Shown here: positions 17,691-26,893 of the stretch, piece after piece
Layout: every line of letters begins with the position of its first letter
How positions within the stretch are numbered: the first letter of the stretch is position 1
NCBI GenBank assembly: GCA_041398705.1
Contig: JAWKUI010000006.1
Coordinates: 124,001 to 188,000 of the forward strand
DNA length: 64,000 bases
Direction of reading: 5' to 3'
Source: NORP259 sp041398705
GTDB taxonomy: Bacteria; Planctomycetota; UBA1135; GCA-002686595
Translations under genes and position numbers: made by a program
Notes under the pieces: model-generated
Seen by the model: the letters and a program-made list of their open reading frames with translations, nothing else
Databases searched by the model: none
What the model was told of the DNA's origin: nothing

Positions 17691-18677
17691 TCAAGGCGTT
17701 TCGGCCCCCAGGATGCGGTTCATGCCGCTGGTATCGACCTCGTAGCGGGCTAGGGCCATCGCCTGCCACTGCAAGAACTCGAGGTCCTCGATCGGCTGCT
17801 CCGCCAGGCTGGCTTCGACGGGTTCGGCCAGGTCCTTCCAGCGGCCACCCACGCCGGGCCGCAGGGCTTCGGCGTAGAGGAACAGGAAACGCTGGCCTTC
17901 TTGGATCGGGCCGCCGACTTCCCCCACCGCGGTGGCGAACGCCAGCCGCGACATGGCGGCGCGGGAGCGGATCACCGGCGCGATGCGGCCGCCGAGTTCG
18001 GCGGAAGGATCGACCGAGAACTCCCGGGCGAGGTCTTCGAAGGACTTGCCCTGGGCCAACCCGGCTTCGACGCGATCGGCCACCTGCCGGTCGGGCGCCA
18101 CGATCAAGCGCGCCAGCACGGCATCGTTCTCCAGCGAGTACGCGCGCACGCAACGGGCGGCGGTCAGGTCGATGCGGCGCCGTTCGCGCATGGAAGTCAG
18201 GTAGGCTTCGGGATCGAGGCCGAGGCGCGTTTGGATGAAGGCGCCTCGCGCCATGCCCGGTTGGGCTTCGGCCACGCGTTCATCGAAGTAGGCGAGGGTT
18301 TCGCGCCAATCGGCTTCGAGCAGCTCGGGCAAGAGCTGCACGCCGAGGCGCGTGGCTTCCGCCTGCACGAGTCGGTCGAGCACGAGCCGGTCGAACAGGT
18401 CGCGCAGGCTTTCGCTGTCGCGGAAAGCCCAGGCGGCGAGCACATCCTGAGCGCGCAGCTCCTGGCCGGCGACCTTGGCCAACAGATCCCCGCCGTCCCC
18501 GCTGCCCTTCGGGCGCGCGGCGGCGGGAATCGTGCCCGCGTGCGGCGGCGGACTGTTGTCCTCCGAAAGGACACGGCGCGTCTCCTCCAGGGTGGGTTTG
18601 GCGCGTACCTTGGGATCCGATTGGCACGCGCCGAGCCAGAAGGCGGCGCACAGAAGCGGCAGAACGAGCGGCTTCAT
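17691..18677 (-). CDS. PpiC-type (parvulin) peptidyl-prolyl isomerase lipoprotein
   Basis: 328 residues. A lipoprotein signal peptide ends in the lipobox LGAC (Cys about residue 18). A SurA-like helical region follows (about 65-190) and then a parvulin-type domain (about 190-290, with LIVAPDRQVADRVEAGLAQG, SFEDLAREFSVDPSA and LGGRIAPV). It would catalyse prolyl isomerisation or act as a chaperone at the membrane surface. The ATG overlaps the stop of the upstream gene (ATGA), placing it as the last tightly coupled gene of the pseudopilin operon, so it may fold pseudopilins or their clients (inference). Confidence 0.85.
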   Translation of the reverse strand: MKPLVLPLLCAAFWLGACQSDPKVRAKPTLEETRRVLSEDNSPPPHAGTIPAAARPKGSGDGGDLLAKVAGQELRAQDVLAAWAFRDSESLRDLFDRLVLDRLVQAEATRLGVQLLPELLEADWRETLAYFDERVAEAQPGMARGAFIQTRLGLDPEAYLTSMRERRRIDLTAARCVRAYSLENDAVLARLIVAPDRQVADRVEAGLAQGKSFEDLAREFSVDPSAELGGRIAPVIRSRAAMSRLAFATAVGEVGGPIQEGQRFLFLYAEALRPGVGGRWKDLAEPVEASLAEQPIEDLEFLQWQAMALARYEVDTSGMNRILGAETP

Positions 18678-20233
18678 CAGCGGTACCTCACGCGACGCAC
18701 GATCTGCTCGCCGTGGCACAGGGGACAGGGTTCGATGCGCGGTCCGCCCATACCGGAAACACCGCCGCGGCTGCCGGGTCGGCTGGGGCCGCCGGAAAGG
18801 CCGCCTTGGATGCTCTCGAGCGCGCCGGTTCCACCGCACTGACGGCACAGGTGCGCCACAGCCGGGCGCACTTCGAAGATGCCGGAGAACTCCGCGTAGT
18901 ACGCGAGCAACCACATGGCGCGCGCCTCGAGCGGCATGTCGCGCCACGTGCGGTTGCGTTCCTCGACTTGATCAGCGCCGTTGCGCCGGCTGCCCGCCGC
19001 CTGGCGGCGTTGGTTGTCGAGGTAGGCCTTCACCCGCTTCTCGAACTCGGTTTCGGTGCCGGTGGGTTCGCCTTCGCGGTCATCCTTGCGCTTGCGGCTC
19101 GCCTTGTCCTGCTCCAGGCCCGCCTGGGCGCGGTCGGAGCCGAGCAACCAGGTCTGCGAACCGTAGGTGGCGGAACGGAAACGGCCGAGCTTGCGCTGGC
19201 GGAACATCTCCTCGACGACTTCGGGTTGGATGCCGGGCGACAGGCTTTCCACGTCGGCCGTCACCGCTTGGCGGATCTGCGCGGTCATCTGGGACTCGAT
19301 GCGCGCCACGAGCGAATCGAAGTCGGCATCGGGTTCGCGCGCCAGTTCGCGGGTGAGGCGCGACATGCGCTGGAACCAGCGATCCTGGATGCGTTCGGCC
19401 ACCGTGCGCGCCTGGGTCTTGAGCACCAGGGCTTCGGCTTTGGCGGCTTCGGCGAGCAGCGGGCTCTTCGGATACGTCGCTCGGAACGCCGCGATCTTCT
19501 CCAGGGCCTGCGGGAATAGGTTGCGGCGGCGCAGGCGATCCGCCTCGTGCAGGCGCTCGAGTTGATCCGCCTGCTTGGCCTTTTCGGTCGCCTGGTTTAG
19601 CGCAGCCTGCCACTCGGCCGTGTCGCGGTCCTTGCCGAGGGCGATCGCCTGGCTGTAGTGCAACACCGCGTGGGTGAAGTCGAGGATGCGCTCGCAGTAG
19701 CGCGCCAGCTCCACCTGGGAATCGGGGTCCTCTTCCACCAACTGAGCGCGGCCCATGTTGTAGAGCTCTTCCACTTGGTACACGTCGAGGGCCGGGCGCA
19801 GGCCCCCGGGAACCACCGACACAACGCGGCTGTTCGGCACCACCTGGGTGTTGCCCTCGGACTTGATCACGAAGCCGCCGCTACCGCGCTCGAGGATCAC
19901 GCCCACGACCTCCTGGCCCGACGCCAGCACGAGCTTCTCGACCGTGATCAGCATCTCCTCGGACTGCTCCTGGATGTAGCCGAAGCGGCGCTGCAGTGCA
20001 TCCCCCTGGCCAGGGTGCAGGAGGGTCCAAGGCACTTGCACCACACCCCCGGTGCGCGCCACGCGGAACCGCAATCCGTTGCTGTCGTGATCGATCAAGT
20101 GCCCGACCGCCACGCGGCCATCGGCCATCTCGAGCAACAGGGGTTCTCCCGGTGCAGCGGCGGCGTCCTGGCCGTGCGCCAGGGCGGGCAGGGCCAGGAT
20201 CAGGGAAGGCAAAAAGGAACGGAATCGGTTCAT
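18677..20233 (-). CDS. secreted protein with DnaJ-like Cys motifs in the pseudopilin operon
   Basis: 518 residues with a signal peptide (MNRFRSFLPSLILALPALAHG). The first about 170 residues contain two short beta-rich modules (LLLEMADGRVAVGHLIDHD and KLVLASGQEVVGVILERGS). The middle (about 180-330) is helical and charged, possibly TPR or coiled coil. The C-terminus has CRQCGGTGALESI and CPLCHGEQIV, two CxxC units like half of the DnaJ zinc-binding module, unusual for an exported protein. The start and stop both overlap neighbours by ATGA. Function is not known; its place between the GspI-like and PpiC genes suggests a structural or assembly role. Confidence 0.8.
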   Translation of the reverse strand: MNRFRSFLPSLILALPALAHGQDAAAAPGEPLLLEMADGRVAVGHLIDHDSNGLRFRVARTGGVVQVPWTLLHPGQGDALQRRFGYIQEQSEEMLITVEKLVLASGQEVVGVILERGSGGFVIKSEGNTQVVPNSRVVSVVPGGLRPALDVYQVEELYNMGRAQLVEEDPDSQVELARYCERILDFTHAVLHYSQAIALGKDRDTAEWQAALNQATEKAKQADQLERLHEADRLRRRNLFPQALEKIAAFRATYPKSPLLAEAAKAEALVLKTQARTVAERIQDRWFQRMSRLTRELAREPDADFDSLVARIESQMTAQIRQAVTADVESLSPGIQPEVVEEMFRQRKLGRFRSATYGSQTWLLGSDRAQAGLEQDKASRKRKDDREGEPTGTETEFEKRVKAYLDNQRRQAAGSRRNGADQVEERNRTWRDMPLEARAMWLLAYYAEFSGIFEVRPAVAHLCRQCGGTGALESIQGGLSGGPSRPGSRGGVSGMGGPRIEPCPLCHGEQIVRRVRYR

Positions 20234-20694
20234 GGCTTTCGCAGCCGGGCGGCTAGACGCTCGGCGAAGGATTGCTCCCGCAGCAGGCGGGTGTGGAACG
20301 TGCGGGCACGCCGCACGCCCTGGAGAGTGAAGGCGAATTCCACCTCCACGTCGAATTCGAGCGGTCCCCCATCGGGGGCCAGTGCCCCCGTCTCCACCGC
20401 GGTGGCGTGCGCGCTGTAGCGCAGGCGCGGATGGCCGGGCACTTCTTGATCGGCGAGCTCCACCGGCAGACCCGGCAGGCCCCGATCATCGATGGGGAAC
20501 AGTTTGCCGGGCAGGTCCCCCAGGATCGCCTCGGCCGCATGGGCCGATTGGCGTTGCAGCATCGCGCTGCTGGTGAGGGCGCCGGCAAACGTGAACAAGC
20601 TCAGCAAGGCCGTCATGCCGATGGCGAGAATGACGGAGGCGAGCAGCACTTCGAGCAGGGTGAATCCCGCGGCGGCGTGGTTCCTGGGTTTCAT
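20230..20694 (-). CDS. GspI/PilV-like minor pseudopilin
   Basis: 154 residues. The leader ends at a prepilin-peptidase site AAAG|FTLLEVLL with the conserved Glu at +5, followed by the hydrophobic helix VLLASVILAIGMTALLSL; the remainder is a small soluble domain. Such proteins form the tip complex of a type II secretion pseudopilus or type IV pilus. The start overlaps the end of the GspJ-like gene and its end overlaps the next gene (ATGA both sides). The GspI assignment rests on order (J, then I) and size; sequence alone supports only 'minor pseudopilin'. Confidence 0.85.
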   Translation of the reverse strand: MKPRNHAAAGFTLLEVLLASVILAIGMTALLSLFTFAGALTSSAMLQRQSAHAAEAILGDLPGKLFPIDDRGLPGLPVELADQEVPGHPRLRYSAHATAVETGALAPDGGPLEFDVEVEFAFTLQGVRRARTFHTRLLREQSFAERLAARLRKP

Positions 20695-21845
20695 CGGGCA
20701 GCCCTCCCATCCGGCGAAAGGTTCGCCACGTCGATGCGCACCAAACGCTCGCCGTGGGCACCGAAGTGCACCCGGGCGCCCCGTTCGTGCAGGGCCGCCA
20801 GGGTCCCGCGCTGGCCACGCAACACCGCCGCCCGGTCGCCATCCACGCTTTGCAACTGCAGCCACTCCCCATCGATGCGCAGGAACGCACCAGGTTCGGG
20901 CAGTCGTTCGCCGCGGGTGACTTCGAGCTCGCCCGCTTCCCGGTCGAGCGCCACCGCCAGTCGCGGCCGGGTATCGCGGTCGGCCGCGGTCTCGATCTCC
21001 AACTCCAAGCGCACGCGTTCGGGCAAGCGCGGCCGGCTGTGTCGCGCCCCCAGGTCGGCGATGTCCAGGTTCATCGGCGCCACCTCGCGGTTCACGCGAT
21101 GGGCCCCAAGGCCATCCCACGCCCGGCGCGCCTGGCCCGCTTCGCTGCCGATGGCCGCATCCAAGGGCACACCGGACTCGAGCAGCACCACATCCCACCA
21201 CAGCACGTCGTGGGCCACTGGTTCCAGCGGAAGGGTCTCGAGGAAATCCCCCTCCGCACCCAGGCTCAATTCGCACAGGGCCGCCGCCGGCGGTTCCGGT
21301 CGGCGCTGCTCCATCCGGTACAGCACCCCCGCCGCCTCGCCGCCGCTGCGCGTTTCCGGCAGCAGCACCCAAAGCACTTCGGCGAGCCCCGGACGCAGGA
21401 TGTCGCGCACCTGCGGCAGGTCCTGCTGGGTCTCGTAGCCGGGGGATCCCACGCCAAAACCCGCTTCGAGGAACTGTTCGCGTTCTGCGTCGGTCCAACC
21501 GGATTTGACGAGGCGCTCCCAATGTTCGGCGGACGGCCGCGTGCCGAACCGCAGGCGCGGCAGGCAGCGATCGACGCCCGGATCCTCGTCCAGGTTGAAG
21601 GGCACCCACTCGAGTAGGAAGTCCCCGAGCGCACCCGGATGCACGCGGGTCAGATCGCCCGCCACCCGGTCGAGGGTGGCCTGGATGCTGCCACTGCGGC
21701 TGCGCTGGATCTCGGATCCCGACCAGGTGTTGAGGGTGAAACCGACGAAACGCACGAGCGCCGCCATCACCAGCGCGCCGAGCATCGACGCCACCAACAA
21801 CTCGATCAGGGTCATGCCCCCTTGGCTGGAACGCACGCGCCTCAT
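20691..21845 (-). CDS. GspJ/PilW-like minor pseudopilin
   Basis: 384 residues. Prepilin cleavage site QGG|MTLIELLVA with Glu+5 and a typical N-terminal helix, then a soluble domain about twice the usual GspJ length (about 200). Blocks such as LDRVAGDLTRVHPG resemble the GspJ/PilW region after the helix. A segment near the C-terminus (EVTRGERLPEPGAFLRIDGE, then LLQSVDG-like QLQSVDGDRAAVLRGQRGT) echoes the 'G-E-x-Y...RG-x-GT' motif that recurs in the neighbouring giant GspK-like protein. It overlaps both neighbours by 4 nt. Confidence 0.85.
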   Translation of the reverse strand: MRRVRSSQGGMTLIELLVASMLGALVMAALVRFVGFTLNTWSGSEIQRSRSGSIQATLDRVAGDLTRVHPGALGDFLLEWVPFNLDEDPGVDRCLPRLRFGTRPSAEHWERLVKSGWTDAEREQFLEAGFGVGSPGYETQQDLPQVRDILRPGLAEVLWVLLPETRSGGEAAGVLYRMEQRRPEPPAAALCELSLGAEGDFLETLPLEPVAHDVLWWDVVLLESGVPLDAAIGSEAGQARRAWDGLGAHRVNREVAPMNLDIADLGARHSRPRLPERVRLELEIETAADRDTRPRLAVALDREAGELEVTRGERLPEPGAFLRIDGEWLQLQSVDGDRAAVLRGQRGTLAALHERGARVHFGAHGERLVRIDVANLSPDGRAAR

Positions 21846-24800
21846 CGGTCCACACTCCGCAAGGTCTCGCTCGGAGCGTCATAGCCGACCCCGAAACGCC
21901 GCAAGCGCGGGCTGTACTTCCATCCGTGCGCCGCCCCCCCGAATGCGTCGAAGACGCCGGGGGCATACCGCACGTGCACGCGGGCTTCGAGTTCGTCCGC
22001 CCAGACGCCGAGCGGCCAGAATTCGGCCCCGTCGGGCTTGCCCGATTCGAGCAGGAACAAACCGGGCGTCTGCTCGGGATCCGCGTCCCACGGCAAACCG
22101 CGGCCCGCCCGCACCAGCGCGCGCAGCTCGACGCCGGGCACCGAACTCGGCTCCTGTTCGAAGAAGACCCCCTCGAACCAGGCCGAAGGTTGTTCGACCC
22201 GCAGCCCAAGCCACGCCATGTCCGGATCGTCGGCGAGGTCGTGCCAGCGATCCCAGTAGCGGAAGGGGAACAGGATCACCGGCGTGCCCGCCGCATGGTG
22301 GCTGATCGGTGTACCGAAACGCCCGCGCAAGAGCGGCGTGCCGCCGCCGTCGCGCACCCCCGGATCGAGCGAACCGCGGGGCAGCAAGAGCACCTGGCCG
22401 CGCTTCGACGTGTAGTGGATCAACTCGTCCCCCACCAGCACGAGCCCTTCCTCCGGGAAGTCCGGCGCGTCGCCGAGCACCAGCTCGGTGTCCTCTGGTT
22501 CGAGGGGTTGGATCAACATCGACGTGGGCACGTCGGGCACCGGATACAGCACCTCGCCGCCGCAATGCGGCACCGCCACCGTACCCAGCAATCCACGGCC
22601 CCCCGGCGCCAGGTACAACACGTTGTTGTCCCAGTCGCGGCCGGTGTAACAGACGTATTCCTGACCGATGCGGGCAAGCCCCACATCGTGGGGCAGGATC
22701 TGCAGGGGTCCCTGGGCGATCCACAGTTCCCCGCGCGAAGTCGAGATGGACTTGCGCAGGGCGATCGATTGGTCGTCGACGCCGGTATCGAGGCCGAGCA
22801 CGATGCCCGCGCCGGCCAAAGCGTCCCCGTTGAACCCCGTGGTGACGTTGTTGCCGTGCACCAACGTCTGGAAAGCCACCTCGTCCACCACGACCGGCGC
22901 GACCCCGGGGAATTCGAAGGTCGGCGCGACTTCGCCGCCCAGGCGCATCTTCTCGACGCTCGCCGGCCGCTCCCCGCTCGGGAACTTCGCCATGCGCGGC
23001 AGGATGCGGATGTCATCGCCCGGATCGAGGTCCGGATCGAGGATGATCGGCGTGAACAGGCTGTTGCTGAGCGCCACGAAACGGCCCCGTTCCTCCGGCG
23101 GCAGCGCCAGGTTGCTGGAGGTGGTCGCGGCGGCGGCTTCGGTGATGTATGTGCGCGTGAATCCGCGCTGCACATAAAGCTGCGGTGCAATCCAGCCGCG
23201 GTGCACCACCCCCGTCTGCGCCCCGCTGCCTAGCCCCCCCGCATCGAGGAACACCGCGTCCAACGCACCGGGCATGGCGTCGCCCTCGGGCCGGATGCGG
23301 AAGACGGGCAGCACCAGGGTGCCCGTCGTATGGGTCGAATCCTGGGTCTCACAGGCGCCGCGGAAGCGCATGAAGTCGCTCACCGTGCGGGTGAGCGGCA
23401 GTTCGGTGGCATCCGCCGTGCCAAGGATTGGGGTCCAAGTCCCCAGCGATCCCCCTTGCGTGCCCTGCGCGACCATTGCGCTGGATACGGTGGTAGTAGC
23501 GGTTCCCGGTTCCTCGGAGATCGGCCCCAAAGCCACATCCCCGCCGGCCGGAGGCACGAGGCCCCCGCCGGGCGGCTGGGTCTGCAACTGCCCCACGAAG
23601 CCCGTGATCACGCGTTGCACCTGTTCCACCAGGAACCGGTCGATGCGCACCAAATGCCCACCGCCTTGGGCCACCACGTCGTACCGCACCCACTCGGACA
23701 ACTCGCGCGCGTCGTTGTGCGTAATCTGGGCGAACTTCGCTCGGCCATTGGCGGGCTCGAACATGCTCGCCCCGTTCACCGGAATCGAAATCGGGATGCA
23801 ATACACCGCCCGGTTCGAAAGTTCATCGACCACGTTGCCGTTCACATCGTGGGCGCCGCCGTAGTCGAGGATGTACGCGTGGGCTCCGCTGAGGAAGTTC
23901 ACGCCGAGCTCGCCCTCCGCCCCGCGTTTGGTCACGATCAATTCGTTGCCGGTTTTGCCCGCATAGCGGATCACTTCGACGCCACCGATCGGCGTGTGCT
24001 TCGGCGCCGCGGTGAACAGTCCCGAGCTGAATTGCGTCCCCCCCCAAGCCTGCACCAGCAGCGCGTACCCACCGCCCGAGTGGAACGCCTCCATCACCGT
24101 GGACGCCGAGCTGCCGCCCTGCGCGCCATCGGCCAATTCGAGCACCAGGTTCGAGAGGTTGTCCCCTTCGATGCCCGTCAGGTTCAGCCCCTGCACGCCG
24201 TCGATCGGCAGGGGGTCGAGGCTGCCGGACGTGCCCACATCGCGCACCACGGCGACGCGGAACGGGCCGACCGGACCATTCAGTTGTCCCTGTCCGGCGG
24301 GAATCGTCTCGTCGAACAGCGTGCTGTAGCCGTAGTGCTCCACGAGGGTGCCGACGGGGTGCGCCGCGCGCACAAGGCCCGCGCCCAGGGCCGGCGGCAA
24401 GGACGTCGGATCCCCCATCACCCCGCGCTCGTGGCGCGCCATGCGTCCGCCGAACCCGGCCAGGGCGCCCGAATACTGGTGGCTGCAGATCAACGAGTTG
24501 TCGCCGCCGAGCACGTACTCGACCAGTTCGGAACCGACCCGGGCGACCCCCTGCTGCGGGAATCCGCGCGTCGAGATCACCGAGATGATGCCGTCGCCTT
24601 CGTTCAAGGCCACCGTCGTGCGGGTCTGCCCGTCGATCTCGACCCCGCTGGCCATGCCGTTGACGACCAGCTCCATCTGGCTCGGGCGGTTGCCGAGCAC
24701 GGAGAAGCGCACGTGGTTCCAGAGGCCCGGCGCGATGCCGGCGCCGCCCTGCCCGACGGGCACCGTAATCCGCCCCGCTTCGACCATCGGCGTGGCCGGG

Positions 24801-26893
24801 TGATCGCCGAAGTTGTCCAGCACGCGCAACTCGAGCCCCTCCACCCCGAAACCGAGCTGCACCCGGTTCGTGCGCGGATCGCCGAGGTTCAGGTCGAGGA
24901 TCGAGCCCGTCGCCTCACCCACGGTGCGCAGCCACAGTTCGGTGGAGATCCCAGGCAACAGACCCAGGGTCGCCTTGGGCACAAAAGCCACCGGCACCTT
25001 CGTCACATCCAGATCCAGCGGCGCGTCGGGCAGCAAGCGCCCTTCGGGATCGCTGCTCTCGAAGTCGAAGTGCAGCACCCGGCCGTTGCGGCGTTCGTTG
25101 TTGCCAAGGCGCGCGGGCCCCAGCTGGGCCCAGCCACCCGGCTCCCGGTCCGCAAAGACATGCTGTACCGGCAAATCGTCGTAGCCCGCATCGCGCTCGG
25201 TGTTGCGATCGTTCACATCGGTCACCCCCGGCAGGAACACCTGACCGGCTTTGGTGCCGAGGTGCGCCCACAGGCGCGAAGGCGGCGTGCGCGATCCGTC
25301 GTACACGTTGGTCGCGCGCGGCCCGGTCATCCACCAGGGACCGTTGCCGAGCAGATTGAAGTCCGCTTCGAAGTCCTCCTGGCGGTGCATCAGCGCCATC
25401 AACGGCTGCTGGGGCACCACGCGCTGGACCAATTCGCGGCGTTGGAACACGCGCTCGATGCCCGCCGGCGCGTCCACCGATACGGCCACGTCCAAGCGGA
25501 ACACGTCCCCCGACGCGAAGGCGAAGGGCATGGTGGCGAACGACAAGCGCGCATCGTTCGCGCAGAGGCCGTTCAGATAGAGCGCCATGGCGTCGGTGCT
25601 CGAAATCAACGCCGGCGGCGGTTCTTCGCCTTCCGGGGCTTCGAGCCCGGCGGCCGGCAATACCAGCCGGCGCAGGAAATCCTCGCGGTTCTGGAAGGGT
25701 CGCAAGCCCATCGCGCGCGCCACCAGCCGGTTCGCCTCGCTCGACGAAATGCGATCGCTCGAGCCCTGCAGGGCGAGGTTCTCGAACAACACCCGCAGCA
25801 CATCGGGCGACGCCGTGTTGATGTTCACCGGCCGCCGGATCAACGGGGTGATCACCGTGGATTGGGCGTCGTAGTCGTGCTCCAGCACCCGGTGCAGACC
25901 CACGCGCCCGCCACCCGAGGTGGACACGTAACGCCACTCGCGGTTCCCCTGGCCTTCGATGCAGATCAAAGTGCCCGGACCCAGATCGCGCGTATCGGAC
26001 ACGGAGACGAACACCGTCGAGTCGGCCTCGATCGCCGCCTCGACCCGCACCGCGCGGCCCATCAGGCCCCCCGCCAGGGGTTCGGTGAAACACGAAGTGT
26101 GCGTCTCGATGACCGCGCGCCAATCGCCGTCGCCAAAGGACTCCATGGCGAAGTTCTGCACCTGCGGCAGCTCTTCCATCACGTCCAGTCGGCGCAGTTC
26201 CCCAAGCTCGCCGCCGAGCACCCGGCGCTCGAGGAAGGCGTAGACGCGTTGATCGATGAGCGGCGTACCGAAGGCGTGCGAACGCGGCGGCAGGGGCCCG
26301 CGGGTCTGGTACCCGTCGTCGGTTTTCGTGGTCTCCAACCCGCGTTCGAGCTGCAGCAGGCGCGTGCCCCCGGCGGTCTTGATGGTTCCGTATCGGATCC
26401 ATTCTCCACCCGCAATCACCACGCCGCCTTCGGGATCCAGCGTGCCCGGATCGTCGACGGCCGCCTCGGTGGCCCCCGCATCGATCACTTCCACCAGCCG
26501 CGTCTGCCAGCCAAGCAAGTTCGCGAGCACGCCCGGCGAGGCGCTGCCGAGATCGATGCGACCGCTTTCGTCTTCGAGCCCGATGCCCCACTGCGCCTGA
26601 CCCGGTTGACCACCCAGGTCGCGCAGGGGCGCGGTGAGCTCGTCGAGCGAGTCGCTGTCCGGGGTGGCGTCCAGCGCCGGGTGCGTCTTGCCGAGCCGCG
26701 CACGCGCCACCTCGGTGGCCGCCGCCATCGCGTAGCGCGCCTGGGTCCCATCCGCGACCTGGTTGCCTTGTTGCACCGAATCGCGCGAACTCGCAAGGAA
26801 CGGCCCGCACAGCACGAAGAGCGCTAGCAGCACCATCAGCACCGCCAACATCACCATGCCCGCGCGCGGGGAAACCTGGATCCGCACCTTCAT
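21842..26893 (-). CDS. giant GspK-like minor pseudopilin with LamG-like insertion
   Basis: 1683 residues against about 330 for ordinary GspK. The N-terminus has PRAG|MVMLAVLMVLLALFVL, a pseudopilin helix lacking Glu+5, as is normal for GspK. Residues about 350-420 contain RPVNINTASPDVLRVLF and GLRPFQNREDFLRR, the helix-hairpin-helix block of GspK. Residues about 640-820 resemble a concanavalin/LamG fold (LGLLPGISTELWLRTVGEAT, GLWNHVRFSVLG). A short motif (hGxExhxYxxxxGxxLxLxRGxxGT) recurs about six times at roughly residues 158, 306, 784, 970, 1404 and 1483. The rest is beta-rich and unassigned. It likely forms an oversized pilus-tip or adhesin-like subunit (inference). The ATG at 26893 follows a leader overlapping the GspH-like gene. 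Confidence 0.82.
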   Translation of the reverse strand: MKVRIQVSPRAGMVMLAVLMVLLALFVLCGPFLASSRDSVQQGNQVADGTQARYAMAAATEVARARLGKTHPALDATPDSDSLDELTAPLRDLGGQPGQAQWGIGLEDESGRIDLGSASPGVLANLLGWQTRLVEVIDAGATEAAVDDPGTLDPEGGVVIAGGEWIRYGTIKTAGGTRLLQLERGLETTKTDDGYQTRGPLPPRSHAFGTPLIDQRVYAFLERRVLGGELGELRRLDVMEELPQVQNFAMESFGDGDWRAVIETHTSCFTEPLAGGLMGRAVRVEAAIEADSTVFVSVSDTRDLGPGTLICIEGQGNREWRYVSTSGGGRVGLHRVLEHDYDAQSTVITPLIRRPVNINTASPDVLRVLFENLALQGSSDRISSSEANRLVARAMGLRPFQNREDFLRRLVLPAAGLEAPEGEEPPPALISSTDAMALYLNGLCANDARLSFATMPFAFASGDVFRLDVAVSVDAPAGIERVFQRRELVQRVVPQQPLMALMHRQEDFEADFNLLGNGPWWMTGPRATNVYDGSRTPPSRLWAHLGTKAGQVFLPGVTDVNDRNTERDAGYDDLPVQHVFADREPGGWAQLGPARLGNNERRNGRVLHFDFESSDPEGRLLPDAPLDLDVTKVPVAFVPKATLGLLPGISTELWLRTVGEATGSILDLNLGDPRTNRVQLGFGVEGLELRVLDNFGDHPATPMVEAGRITVPVGQGGAGIAPGLWNHVRFSVLGNRPSQMELVVNGMASGVEIDGQTRTTVALNEGDGIISVISTRGFPQQGVARVGSELVEYVLGGDNSLICSHQYSGALAGFGGRMARHERGVMGDPTSLPPALGAGLVRAAHPVGTLVEHYGYSTLFDETIPAGQGQLNGPVGPFRVAVVRDVGTSGSLDPLPIDGVQGLNLTGIEGDNLSNLVLELADGAQGGSSASTVMEAFHSGGGYALLVQAWGGTQFSSGLFTAAPKHTPIGGVEVIRYAGKTGNELIVTKRGAEGELGVNFLSGAHAYILDYGGAHDVNGNVVDELSNRAVYCIPISIPVNGASMFEPANGRAKFAQITHNDARELSEWVRYDVVAQGGGHLVRIDRFLVEQVQRVITGFVGQLQTQPPGGGLVPPAGGDVALGPISEEPGTATTTVSSAMVAQGTQGGSLGTWTPILGTADATELPLTRTVSDFMRFRGACETQDSTHTTGTLVLPVFRIRPEGDAMPGALDAVFLDAGGLGSGAQTGVVHRGWIAPQLYVQRGFTRTYITEAAAATTSSNLALPPEERGRFVALSNSLFTPIILDPDLDPGDDIRILPRMAKFPSGERPASVEKMRLGGEVAPTFEFPGVAPVVVDEVAFQTLVHGNNVTTGFNGDALAGAGIVLGLDTGVDDQSIALRKSISTSRGELWIAQGPLQILPHDVGLARIGQEYVCYTGRDWDNNVLYLAPGGRGLLGTVAVPHCGGEVLYPVPDVPTSMLIQPLEPEDTELVLGDAPDFPEEGLVLVGDELIHYTSKRGQVLLLPRGSLDPGVRDGGGTPLLRGRFGTPISHHAAGTPVILFPFRYWDRWHDLADDPDMAWLGLRVEQPSAWFEGVFFEQEPSSVPGVELRALVRAGRGLPWDADPEQTPGLFLLESGKPDGAEFWPLGVWADELEARVHVRYAPGVFDAFGGAAHGWKYSPRLRRFGVGYDAPSETLRSVDR

